From Bryobacterales bacterium (GTDB lineage Bacteria; Acidobacteriota; Terriglobia; Bryobacterales; Bryobacteraceae), in NCBI GenBank assembly GCA_003139735.1, contig PLGA01000232.1:1-7767 (forward strand): a stretch of 7,767 nucleotides of DNA, in the 5' to 3' direction. Numbering within the stretch: the first letter of the stretch is position 1; the number at the start of each line of letters is the position of its first letter. A model generated the notes under the pieces. The model made no database searches, was not told the origin of the DNA, and worked only from the letters and a program-made list of their open reading frames with translations. A program made the translations under genes and the position numbers. Shown here one piece after another: positions 1 to 4,762 of the stretch.

Positions 1-150
1 GTCAATACGAATTCTGAAGAAATAGTATTATTACTGATTCTATTGTACTTAGCCGCTGCGGGACGGGAGTTCCCGCGTGGGTGTGCCGCGCCATAGAGGG
101 AAGCCGTCAGACGGCCCCGCGCCAATTGAGGACATGCAGGTGCCAATGGC

Positions 151-159
151 TGCTATAAC
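151..159 (+). promoter_or_regulatory. Possible extended -10 promoter element for the GloVer gene
   Basis: TGCTATAAC fits the extended -10 pattern TGnTATAAT with one mismatch. No good -35 box lies 17 bases upstream, as is tolerated for extended -10 promoters. A second -10-like box, TATACT, lies at 185-190, also without a -35. Either would give a short 5' untranslated region carrying the 197-210 hairpin. Weak, consensus-only evidence. Confidence 0.25.
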
Positions 160-254
160 GGCCCCGATGCAGGGCGAATGGAGTTATACTACTCGCGGCT
201 GTGAACAGCCTGAAAACCCCGGCCTTAGCCTAACCGTATCGTCCGGCATGTGAA

Positions 255-261
255 AAGGAGG
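255..261 (+). promoter_or_regulatory. Ribosome binding site of the GloVer gene
   Basis: AAGGAGG lies four bases before the ATG at 266. It is a near-perfect Shine-Dalgarno sequence and fixes this start against other frames opening nearby (such as the ATG at 250). Confidence 0.8.
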
Positions 262-265
262 ACTT

Positions 266-1762
266 ATGAGCAAAATGAACTGGGGGAAGCGGCCTTACGC
301 TGTTCTTGCGCTGTTCGCGGCGACGGCGATGGCCCTCCCTGCACAGACTTTCACCACGCTGCACAGCTTCGATGGCGGGGACGGCGAGAATCCCCAAATC
401 GCGGTGCTGGTTCAGGGTATCGACGGAAACTTATACGGAACAATGCCGAGCGGCGGGGCCTATAGCGGTGGCACGGTCTTTAAGATCACGCCGAGCGGCA
501 CCTTCACGACGATATACAACTTTTGCTCGCAAAGCGGCTGTTCGGACGGCAAATACCCGCTCGCGGGCCTAATCCAGACAACTGATGGCGACTTTTACGG
601 GACAACATCCTATGGCGGTGGCAAAGGCGGGGCCAATTGTGCCCCTGACGGCGGATGTGGGACGATCTTCAAAATCACTCCGGGCGGCGTGCTAACGACG
701 CTGTACAGCTTTTGCGCCCAAAGCGGGTGTACGGATGGCATAAGCCCCTGGGCGCTCGTCCAGGGCACCAACGGGTACCTCTACGGGACAACTGACGAAG
801 GTGGGGCCAACTGCGTCGCCGGAGGCGGATGTGGGACGGTCTTCAGAATCGCCCCGAGTGGCGGCAGCACGTTTAAGACGCTGTATAGCTTCTGCGCCCA
901 AGACTACCCCCAGTGCACGGACGGCGATATCCCCTACGCGGGGCTGGTCCAGGGCACCAACGGGGACTTCTACGGGACAACGTACTTCGGCGGGACCGGC
1001 TTTGGGACGGTCTTCAAGATGACCCCGACCGGCACGCTGACGACGCTACACGCTTTCGATGTCGTGGACGGCCAATATCCCCTCGCGGGGTTGGTCCAGG
1101 CCACCAGTGGCGAGTTCTACGGGACAACTGAGATTGGCGGGACCAACGATGGGACGGTCTTCAGAATCGCCCCGAGTGGCGGCAGCACGTTTAAGACGCT
1201 GTATAGCTTCTGCGCCCGGAGTGGCTGCGCGGACGGCGACCAGCCCATGGCTGGCCTAGTCCAGGCCACTAATGGGGATTTCTACGGGACAACATCTAGC
1301 GCCGGGACCAACGGCGGCGGCACGGTCTTCAAGATTGCCCCGAGTGGCAAGCTGGCGACCTTATACAACTTCTGCGCCCAAAGCGGCTGCGCGGACGGCT
1401 ACGAGCCTTTGGCAGGACTGGTTCAGGCCACCAACGGGACCTTCTATGGTACGACCTTCTACGGCGGGAACTGCGGCGATACCGACGGCTGCGGCACGCT
1501 CTTCAGCCTGTCTGTAGGCCTGGGCCAGTTTGTTAAGACGCTACCTACCTCCGGCAAGGTCGGAGCGGTGGTCGAGATTCTGGGAACCGATCTGACGGGC
1601 GCGACCAGCGTCACCTTTAACGGCACTGCGGCTGTCTTCACGGTGAAGTCAGCTTCCGAAATCACAACCACCGTACCAACCGGCGCGACCACCGGCAAGG
1701 TCCAGGTCATGACATCCGGCGGCACGCTGTTGAGCAACGTGCCCTTCCGAGTTCTGCCCTAG
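266..1762 (+). CDS. Exported seven-repeat 'GloVer' (choice-of-anchor tandem repeat) protein with C-terminal IPT/TIG-like domain
   Basis: A 498-residue protein. Residues 1-27 look like a Sec signal peptide: a basic start (MSKMNWGKRP), a hydrophobic stretch and a small-residue exit near ALPAQ. Seven consecutive repeats of about 50-60 residues follow. Each has a TTLYSF-like strand, an optional C-x-x-S-GC-x-DG segment, P-x-AGLVQ-x-TNGDFYGTT, GG, then GTVFKI-x-PSG. This is the GloVer tandem-repeat pattern, and seven units suggest, by inference, a seven-bladed beta-propeller. From about residue 417 the sequence changes to an IPT/TIG-like immunoglobulin fold (KVGAVVEILGTDL, TSVTFNG, TTTVPTGATTGKVQV, ending NVPFRVLP), so the C-terminus looks complete. 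The start is set by a strong ribosome binding site. The function is unknown; an extracellular or envelope role is likely. Its stop codon overlaps the stop of the convergent HGGxSTG gene by four bases. Family call fairly sure; function not assigned. Confidence 0.9.
   Translation: MSKMNWGKRPYAVLALFAATAMALPAQTFTTLHSFDGGDGENPQIAVLVQGIDGNLYGTMPSGGAYSGGTVFKITPSGTFTTIYNFCSQSGCSDGKYPLAGLIQTTDGDFYGTTSYGGGKGGANCAPDGGCGTIFKITPGGVLTTLYSFCAQSGCTDGISPWALVQGTNGYLYGTTDEGGANCVAGGGCGTVFRIAPSGGSTFKTLYSFCAQDYPQCTDGDIPYAGLVQGTNGDFYGTTYFGGTGFGTVFKMTPTGTLTTLHAFDVVDGQYPLAGLVQATSGEFYGTTEIGGTNDGTVFRIAPSGGSTFKTLYSFCARSGCADGDQPMAGLVQATNGDFYGTTSSAGTNGGGTVFKIAPSGKLATLYNFCAQSGCADGYEPLAGLVQATNGTFYGTTFYGGNCGDTDGCGTLFSLSVGLGQFVKTLPTSGKVGAVVEILGTDLTGATSVTFNGTAAVFTVKSASEITTTVPTGATTGKVQVMTSGGTLLSNVPFRVLP
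832..899 (+). repeat. Copy 1 of a 68-bp perfect direct repeat inside the GloVer gene
   Basis: Positions 832-899 are identical to 1150-1217, 318 bases (106 codons, about two repeat units) downstream. The copy covers the end of one unit and the start of the next (GTVFRIAPSGGSTFKTLYSF and a few residues more). Other units share the amino acid pattern but not this level of DNA identity, which points to recent internal duplication or gene conversion. Confidence 0.9.
1150..1217 (+). repeat. Copy 2 of the 68-bp perfect direct repeat inside the GloVer gene
   Basis: Identical to 832-899. The match stops abruptly at both ends (831 G against 1149 A; 900 A against 1218 G). Confidence 0.9.
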
Positions 1763-2091
1763 CCGCGCTGTCGAAAGCTCGCCAGCAAGTCCCGGCAATC
1801 CCGCAAGAGCTTCCGGTGTGCCGCGCGTTCCGCTTTGGCCTTTTGGGAGTAGTGGCCGTGCTTCATTACCGCGCGACGGATGCGTTCGATCCCCGCCGTC
1901 GTCCGGGGTCCCGTGCTCTTCCCGCCGTGCAGCTTACAACGACCATTTCGCATGGCTGGACACTGACAAGGCGTCCCGCGCCGTGTCTTCGCCCCACAAC
2001 GCGCCGCTTTTGAGAAGTGCCCCGGCGGGTTGCCGTTCTTGAGCCAACCGCACCGCGTTTCATGGGGTGTTGCTTTCGGACCGCTACTCAC
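1759..2091 (-). CDS. HGGxSTG-motif protein, small basic, possible zinc knuckle
   Basis: About 110 residues, strongly basic. The centre carries the hallmark CKLHGGKSTGPRT, preceded by cysteines in CGAKTRRGTPCQC and GRC. These four cysteines and the HGG histidine could bind a metal (inference). The rest is a charged helical tail (AVMKHGHYSQKAKAERAAHRKLLRDCRDLL). HGGxSTG proteins occur in prophage and mobile regions of many bacteria; I know of no settled function. The start is uncertain because the 5' end lies in a G-rich repeat with GTG codons in frame at 2109, 2103, 2097 and 2091. I chose 2091, which overlaps the upstream stop codon (TAG, 2086-2084) by eight bases; the longest form starts at 2109 (116 residues, beginning with alternating Gly-Val). 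Last gene of the minus-strand operon, with its stop codon shared in a CTAG with the convergent GloVer gene. Confidence 0.8.
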   Translation of the reverse strand: MSSGPKATPHETRCGWLKNGNPPGHFSKAARCGAKTRRGTPCQCPAMRNGRCKLHGGKSTGPRTTAGIERIRRAVMKHGHYSQKAKAERAAHRKLLRDCRDLLASFRQRG

Positions 2092-2641
2092 CCCCACCCC
2101 CACCCCCACCCCCCGGAGCGTTCACCGCTCCCACAATGGCCTGCCCGCCCTGGTGCACGTGGACGTGCTCCACACGTACCCGCTGCTGCCCCGCCTTGCC
2201 CTTCAACCGCTGCCAAACCAAAATTTGTTCCAGGTGCAATCGTAACAGCCGAGTGGCACGCGCTATGCTCGCGTCGATTGCTTCGGGTGTCTGCGACTTG
2301 TCCACCGCGCGTCCCATGAACTTCATGCTGGCATCGTGGACAGCCGCCATTTGTACCGCCAACTGAGTCTCGACAATGCCGCGCGGCGCATATTCTGCCA
2401 AAATTGAACAGGCCCGAATCAGGCATCCGTCTTTATCTTCCCAGTCGGGCAGAGCCAAACCGCTCGCCAGTTGAGCCACAAGAACACGCGCGACCTCATT
2501 TCCCGTGCCGGTCACGTTTTCAATTTCGCCGCAGAGCTTGGCGCGCAAGGCTTGGCGAGAGGTCTCAACCGGTTTGCAGCCTGCTGGCGGAACCTTCTGA
2601 ACCGCCTTCGTTGGCTCGTTCTTTTCTCCGCTGCCTTTCAT
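2084..2641 (-). CDS. Conserved hypothetical protein with C-terminal VEHVHVHQGGQAIVG motif; partner of the HGGxSTG gene
   Basis: 185 residues from the ATG at 2641, which has AAAGGG nine bases upstream; a longer frame opens at a TTG (2737) directly after the previous stop, but that extension looks non-coding. The N-terminus (1-30) is polar and Lys-rich. Residues 45-150 are helical (VARVLVAQLASGLALPDW, then an alpha stretch with VQMAAVHDASMKFMGRA, then ATRLLRLHLEQILVWQRLKGK). The end carries GQQRVRVEHVHVHQGGQAIVG (split as GQQRVRVEHV and HVHQGGQAIVG) at 151-171. I recall this tail in uncharacterised proteins of alphaproteobacterial genomes, often beside an HGGxSTG gene; that recollection needs a search. 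The protein ends in a run of eight glycines encoded by a G-rich repeat. No enzyme motif is seen and the function is unknown. Confidence 0.75.
   Translation of the reverse strand: MKGSGEKNEPTKAVQKVPPAGCKPVETSRQALRAKLCGEIENVTGTGNEVARVLVAQLASGLALPDWEDKDGCLIRACSILAEYAPRGIVETQLAVQMAAVHDASMKFMGRAVDKSQTPEAIDASIARATRLLRLHLEQILVWQRLKGKAGQQRVRVEHVHVHQGGQAIVGAVNAPGGGGGGGGE
2089..2114 (-). repeat. (GGGGGT)-type repeat at a stop/start junction; strong G-quadruplex motif
   Basis: On the minus strand, which is the sense strand of the operon, there are four G runs (six, five, five and five) separated by single T bases, followed by TGAGTAG. It encodes the poly-Gly tail of the upstream protein in one frame, and in another the GTG start codons of the HGGxSTG gene. 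Four runs with one-base loops match the most stable class of parallel quadruplexes. The six-base unit also makes the tract prone to slipped-strand length change. Confidence 0.9.
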
Positions 2642-2737
2642 CGTGAAATGCCCTTTGCCGCGCGATAAATGGCGCAGGTTCGCTCGCAGAGCCGCCGAAG
2701 GTCTTCTGCTATCCCCGCCACCGGGTATGCGGGCCAA

Positions 2738-2833
2738 CTAACCACCGCGCCCGCCCGAAGAAAGCAGCGCCGCGAGCGTAGCCAGCAGGCCGATAATCGC
2801 GCCGATCAAGACAGCGCACAATCTGACTTTCAT
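2738..2833 (-). CDS. Small single-pass membrane peptide (31 residues)
   Basis: Begins MKVRLCAVLIGAIIGLLATL and ends ALLSSGGRGG: a short basic N-terminus, one hydrophobic helix of about 20 residues, and a Gly/Arg tail. It is the only clearly membrane-spanning stretch of its frame. The ATG at 2833 lies four bases after a TAA (2840-2838) that closes another frame with good protein character, a normal gene-to-gene spacing. The same residues also form the end of a continuous 110-residue frame opening at 3070. The ribosome binding site is poor (GGGGCG). Function unknown; the size and position beside fibre-like genes recall holin- or spanin-like small proteins, but nothing specific supports that. 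Confidence 0.4.
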   Translation of the reverse strand: MKVRLCAVLIGAIIGLLATLAALLSSGGRGG

Positions 2834-3070
2834 GGTATTACGCCCCGTTCGGAAGCGCCGCGTCCGCTTCCCGCCGTTCGGTATCGAGCGATAGCGCCCG
2901 CTGGCGGTCTGCTGCGCGGCTGCGCAGAATGGTATCGCCCACCCTTTGCCGCGCGGCCTACGGGCAACTGTGAGCGTCTGGCGCTCATTCTGCGCGGCCA
3001 CTATGTCTGCGCCGCCCAGCGTCAACTCTGCGTTGCTCATGTCGCTGCCCAACCGCCACGGCGGGTTCAT
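2738..3070 (-). CDS. Hypothetical protein (110 residues), probably a composite of two genes with a frameshift
   Basis: The ATG at 3070 overlaps the stop of the fibre-like gene as ATGA, a classic coupled start; a second in-frame ATG is at 3040. Residues 11-38 (MSNAELTLGGADIVAAQNER and on to VARR) read like a normal helical protein. Residues 39-79 turn Arg/Gly/Thr-rich (RTRRFRTGRNT) and look like an out-of-frame reading. Over the same bases another frame (2957-2838) gives ARQRVGDTILRSRAADRQRA and then LSLDTERREADAALPNGA, which looks genuine. The last 31 residues are the membrane peptide listed separately. So this continuous frame may not be one real protein. No family recognised. Confidence 0.45.
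   Translation of the reverse strand: MNPPWRLGSDMSNAELTLGGADIVAAQNERQTLTVARRPRGKGWAIPFCAAAQQTASGRYRSIPNGGKRTRRFRTGRNTMKVRLCAVLIGAIIGLLATLAALLSSGGRGG
2838..2957 (-). other. Alternative-frame coding stretch: likely continuation of the gene starting at 3070 or 3040 after a frameshift
   Basis: Open for 39 codons between a TAG (2960-2958) and a TAA (2840-2838). The product is rich in Ala, Arg, Asp, Glu and Leu and should be helical, unlike both other frames on this strand. Joining it to the upstream frame around 2958-2970 needs a -1 (or +2) shift and would give a 67- to 77-residue helical protein. It has no good start codon of its own apart from a GTG at 2942 with a poor ribosome binding site. It could be a disabled gene, a recoding event or a sequencing error. 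Confidence 0.4.
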
Positions 3071-4074
3071 GGCTTCACCAATTCGACGATGGCCGTGTCA
3101 AAGGTGGCGGTCGTAGTCGCCGCCGCCGAGGCATAGTCAAGCTCCAGGTTGGCGTTCCCGGTGGTCGTCAGCCCAGTGGTGTTTGCAGGAGCCATGATGA
3201 GTTGCAAGGCGGTGTATAGTCCGGCCGCGCCATTGTTGCTGAAGATGGCGGTGGTTTCGGCTACCGTGGGGGATTGAAAGGTGACCAGGAACTCGACGCG
3301 AAAAGCGACATTGCTCCCGCTCGCCGCCGCCGTCATGCTGAACGTGGCGATTGCCTGCGAGTTATACAGGATCTTGAACGAATTGACGTTCGCCACCGAA
3401 GACGTTCCAGTCCCATAAGCCACTATCCGGTATGTGGTCCCGGTCGCAATGGTGTTGGCAGGTACGGAATAACTGACCACCAGAGTTTGCGGTGTGTTGA
3501 TGCTCAATGGGGAGACAATCGCGGCGACGGCGCCGGGAGGTCCGCCGCCAGCCGGGGCGGGAAGCCTCCCGGCACCAAGAGTACCGGTTGAGATATTAGA
3601 GGCGTTTGTCGCATCCGTTGAGCAAGAATTGGCTGCGTTTGAAAGGTCCCCGCATGCCGGTTGCGTCGAAGACGGGACGCCAGCGGTGGATATGGCGTTG
3701 ATCCATTGGTGGCTTGTGGCTGCCAAAGATTCAATGCCTCCAAGCGTACTCGCTGTCGGTGTTGGAAGGTTTGCGGCGGGCAGAATACCGCTAACACCCG
3801 TGCCCAGCGGAATGGACGGAAGGTCCCCGGCCACCAGCGCCCGCAGCCCCACCGCGCCCGCCGATCCGTTGGGCGTGGCGAGCACCTGATTGGCAGTGAG
3901 CGAACCGGACAGACCCATTCCAAGCGTGGTGCCGGATGGCAAGCATGTCATCCATTGCAGGCCCGTAGCGACAGAGCATGACGTGATACCGCCGCCGCCA
4001 CCGTTTGACGGATTGATAGGAACCTGTGCCAACGCTGGCAGGATAAACAAGAACGCAATTGCTGATGGTCGCAT
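3067..4074 (-). CDS. Exported phage-tail-fibre-like protein
   Basis: 335 residues from the ATG at 4074, chosen over a GTG at 4089 because GGAGG lies six bases upstream of the ATG and the GTG overlaps the previous stop. Residues 1-17 (MRPSAIAFLFILPALAQ) are a clear signal peptide. A Gly-rich linker follows, then low-complexity fibre-like hinge segments: RALVAGDLPSIPLGTGVSG, ILPAANLPTPTASTLGG, SHQWINAISTAGVPSSTQP, NISTGTLGAGRLP. Motifs of the type LxAGDLP and SGTLxAARLP are typical of phage tail fibres. Residues 190-335 are Ser/Thr/Val-rich and look like a beta-sandwich tip (TTYRIVAYGTGTSS, FRVEFLVTFQSP, LYTALQLIMAP), as in receptor-binding domains. No chaperone or assembly gene is seen. Exported, possibly surface or extracellular; a fibre with a Sec signal is unusual. 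Family resemblance fairly likely; role uncertain. Confidence 0.75.
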   Translation of the reverse strand: MRPSAIAFLFILPALAQVPINPSNGGGGGITSCSVATGLQWMTCLPSGTTLGMGLSGSLTANQVLATPNGSAGAVGLRALVAGDLPSIPLGTGVSGILPAANLPTPTASTLGGIESLAATSHQWINAISTAGVPSSTQPACGDLSNAANSCSTDATNASNISTGTLGAGRLPAPAGGGPPGAVAAIVSPLSINTPQTLVVSYSVPANTIATGTTYRIVAYGTGTSSVANVNSFKILYNSQAIATFSMTAAASGSNVAFRVEFLVTFQSPTVAETTAIFSNNGAAGLYTALQLIMAPANTTGLTTTGNANLELDYASAAATTTATFDTAIVELVKP

Positions 4075-4080
4075 CTTAAT

Positions 4081-4085
4081 CCTCC
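4081..4085 (-). promoter_or_regulatory. Ribosome binding site deciding the start of the fibre-like gene
   Basis: GGAGG on the minus strand, six bases before the ATG at 4074. It lies after the stop codon of the preceding gene (TAG, 4091-4089), so the fibre-like gene begins 15 bases downstream of that stop and not at the overlapping GTG. Confidence 0.75.
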
Positions 4086-4088
4086 GCA

Positions 4089-4631
4089 CTAAAACGACAG
4101 GCCGACGAACGTGATATTGACCGTGCCAGTCAGGCTCACAATGCTTACGGAGTAGTTGCTACCTGTCCCGGTAATCGGCAGCGTCACGCTCTTGGTGGCA
4201 CCGCATGAAGTGTTCAGGCAGAACGTCTGCGTGCCCGGTCCTTGCAAGTGGAACGTGCCGCCCTGTTGCGTGCCCATCCCGACATTTGAAGCCGTCCAGA
4301 AAGTCGCCGTTACCGATGACGCTGACGGGATAATCGGGTTAATCGTGCCTGCCGTGGCGGTTGCCGCCGTGCCCATTGCTGCCTGCGCTACGTTACAGGA
4401 TGTGGAACAGTATACGATGGCGTATTCAAGTTGAACCTGCTGCTGGCCGCTCGCAGGCTGTTGAATCGTGGCAGTGTAACCGCTGGAAACTAGGGCAACA
4501 TCACCGCTCGTTGCCGACCAGCGCGTTGGTTGCGGTTGCGCCTGCCCGTCATGCGCGAACACGCCAACCACCGCCGCGAACAACAGGAACGGGATGCTAC
4601 GTCTTAAGACTTGCGTAAGTAACTCCGTCAT
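4089..4631 (-). CDS. Exported cysteine-paired beta-rich hypothetical protein
   Basis: 180 residues from the ATG at 4631, which has GGAGG eight bases upstream and overlaps the stop of the 44-residue gene as ATGA. The same frame is open upstream to 4793, but those codons overlap other genes and are probably not translated. Residues 1-31 form a signal peptide (MTELLTQVLRRSIPFLLFAA, then VVGVFAHDGQAQ) with a likely cut after GQA. The mature part is rich in Thr, Ser, Ala and Val with alternating beta-strand pattern, and has two close cysteine pairs, CSTSC (75-79) and CLNTSC (138-143), suited to disulfides outside the cytoplasm. No family recognised. Its neighbour is the fibre-like exported protein, so the two may work together or form one extracellular structure (inference). 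Confidence 0.7.
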   Translation of the reverse strand: MTELLTQVLRRSIPFLLFAAVVGVFAHDGQAQPQPTRWSATSGDVALVSSGYTATIQQPASGQQQVQLEYAIVYCSTSCNVAQAAMGTAATATAGTINPIIPSASSVTATFWTASNVGMGTQQGGTFHLQGPGTQTFCLNTSCGATKSVTLPITGTGSNYSVSIVSLTGTVNITFVGLSF

Positions 4632-4762
4632 GACCGCTGCCTCCGTATTCTCTGCCCCCAGTCCGTAGGGCTGGGCATATCTTCTCGACCAACCAGCCGG
4701 TTTCCGGCCCACAGTACACCCCGTTCCAGGTACAGTTCCCGATGGTGAGCCGTCGCCGTCAT
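4628..4762 (-). CDS. Small 44-residue peptide gene, translationally coupled at both ends
   Basis: Begins MTATAHHRELYLERGVLWAG and continues NRLVGREDMPSPTDWGQRIRRQRS; basic, with an Arg-rich tail, and no signal peptide or membrane segment. Its ATG (4762) overlaps the TGA of the PriCT gene as ATGA, and its TGA overlaps the ATG of the next gene (4631) as ATGA. The purine tract GAGGGGGAA (4779-4771) sits eight bases before the start. It fills exactly the space between two well-supported genes, the main argument that it is real. No family recognised; function unknown. A longer in-frame reading from 4873 overlaps the PriCT gene and is less likely. Confidence 0.6.
   Translation of the reverse strand: MTATAHHRELYLERGVLWAGNRLVGREDMPSPTDWGQRIRRQRS
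4640..4644 (-). promoter_or_regulatory. Ribosome binding site deciding the start of the exported cysteine-paired protein
   Basis: GGAGG on the minus strand, eight bases before the ATG at 4631, inside the end of the 44-residue gene. It supports the signal-peptide start over the upstream in-frame start at 4793. Confidence 0.7.

Larger units (their letters stand above)
1..265. other. Gene-free leader upstream of the GloVer gene, with several short hairpins
   Basis: No convincing coding frame. The first 50 bases are AT-rich and the rest GC-rich. Three simple hairpins can be read directly: GCGGGA (58-63) with TCCCGC (71-76), GCCGT (103-107) with ACGGC (111-115), and GGCTG (197-201) with CAGCC (206-210) around a TGAA loop. 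Several stems in a 5' leader could mean a structured untranslated RNA, but I could not match it to a known riboswitch (cobalamin and c-di-GMP consensus elements looked for and not found), and short stems like these also arise by chance in GC-rich DNA. Confidence 0.3.

Noticed and set aside
50..215. Possible tRNA or tRNA-end attachment site
   Set aside because: No cloverleaf, no TTC-containing T-arm in the right place and no CCA end could be drawn; no copy of it seen near the right end.
266..1510. Regularly spaced repeats that might suggest a CRISPR array
   Set aside because: The repeats are codon-phased protein repeats of variable DNA sequence without constant repeat units or unique spacers.
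1459..1737. 92-residue minus-strand open frame opposite the end of the GloVer gene
   Set aside because: It is the mirror of the IPT/TIG-like domain coding strand and has no support of its own.
1759..2641. Small terminase subunit assignment for the VHVH/HGGxSTG pair
   Set aside because: Tempting from the phage-like surroundings, but there is no terminase motif and no large terminase gene in the window.
2669..3136. 155-residue plus-strand open frame opposite the small genes and the end of the fibre-like gene
   Set aside because: Antisense to three supported minus-strand genes, Arg/Ala/Pro-rich with no recognisable motif, and no ribosome binding site; a shadow typical of GC-rich DNA.
3494..3889. 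131-residue plus-strand open frame opposite the fibre-like gene
   Set aside because: The opposite strand has a signal peptide, a ribosome binding site and fibre motifs; this frame has none of these.
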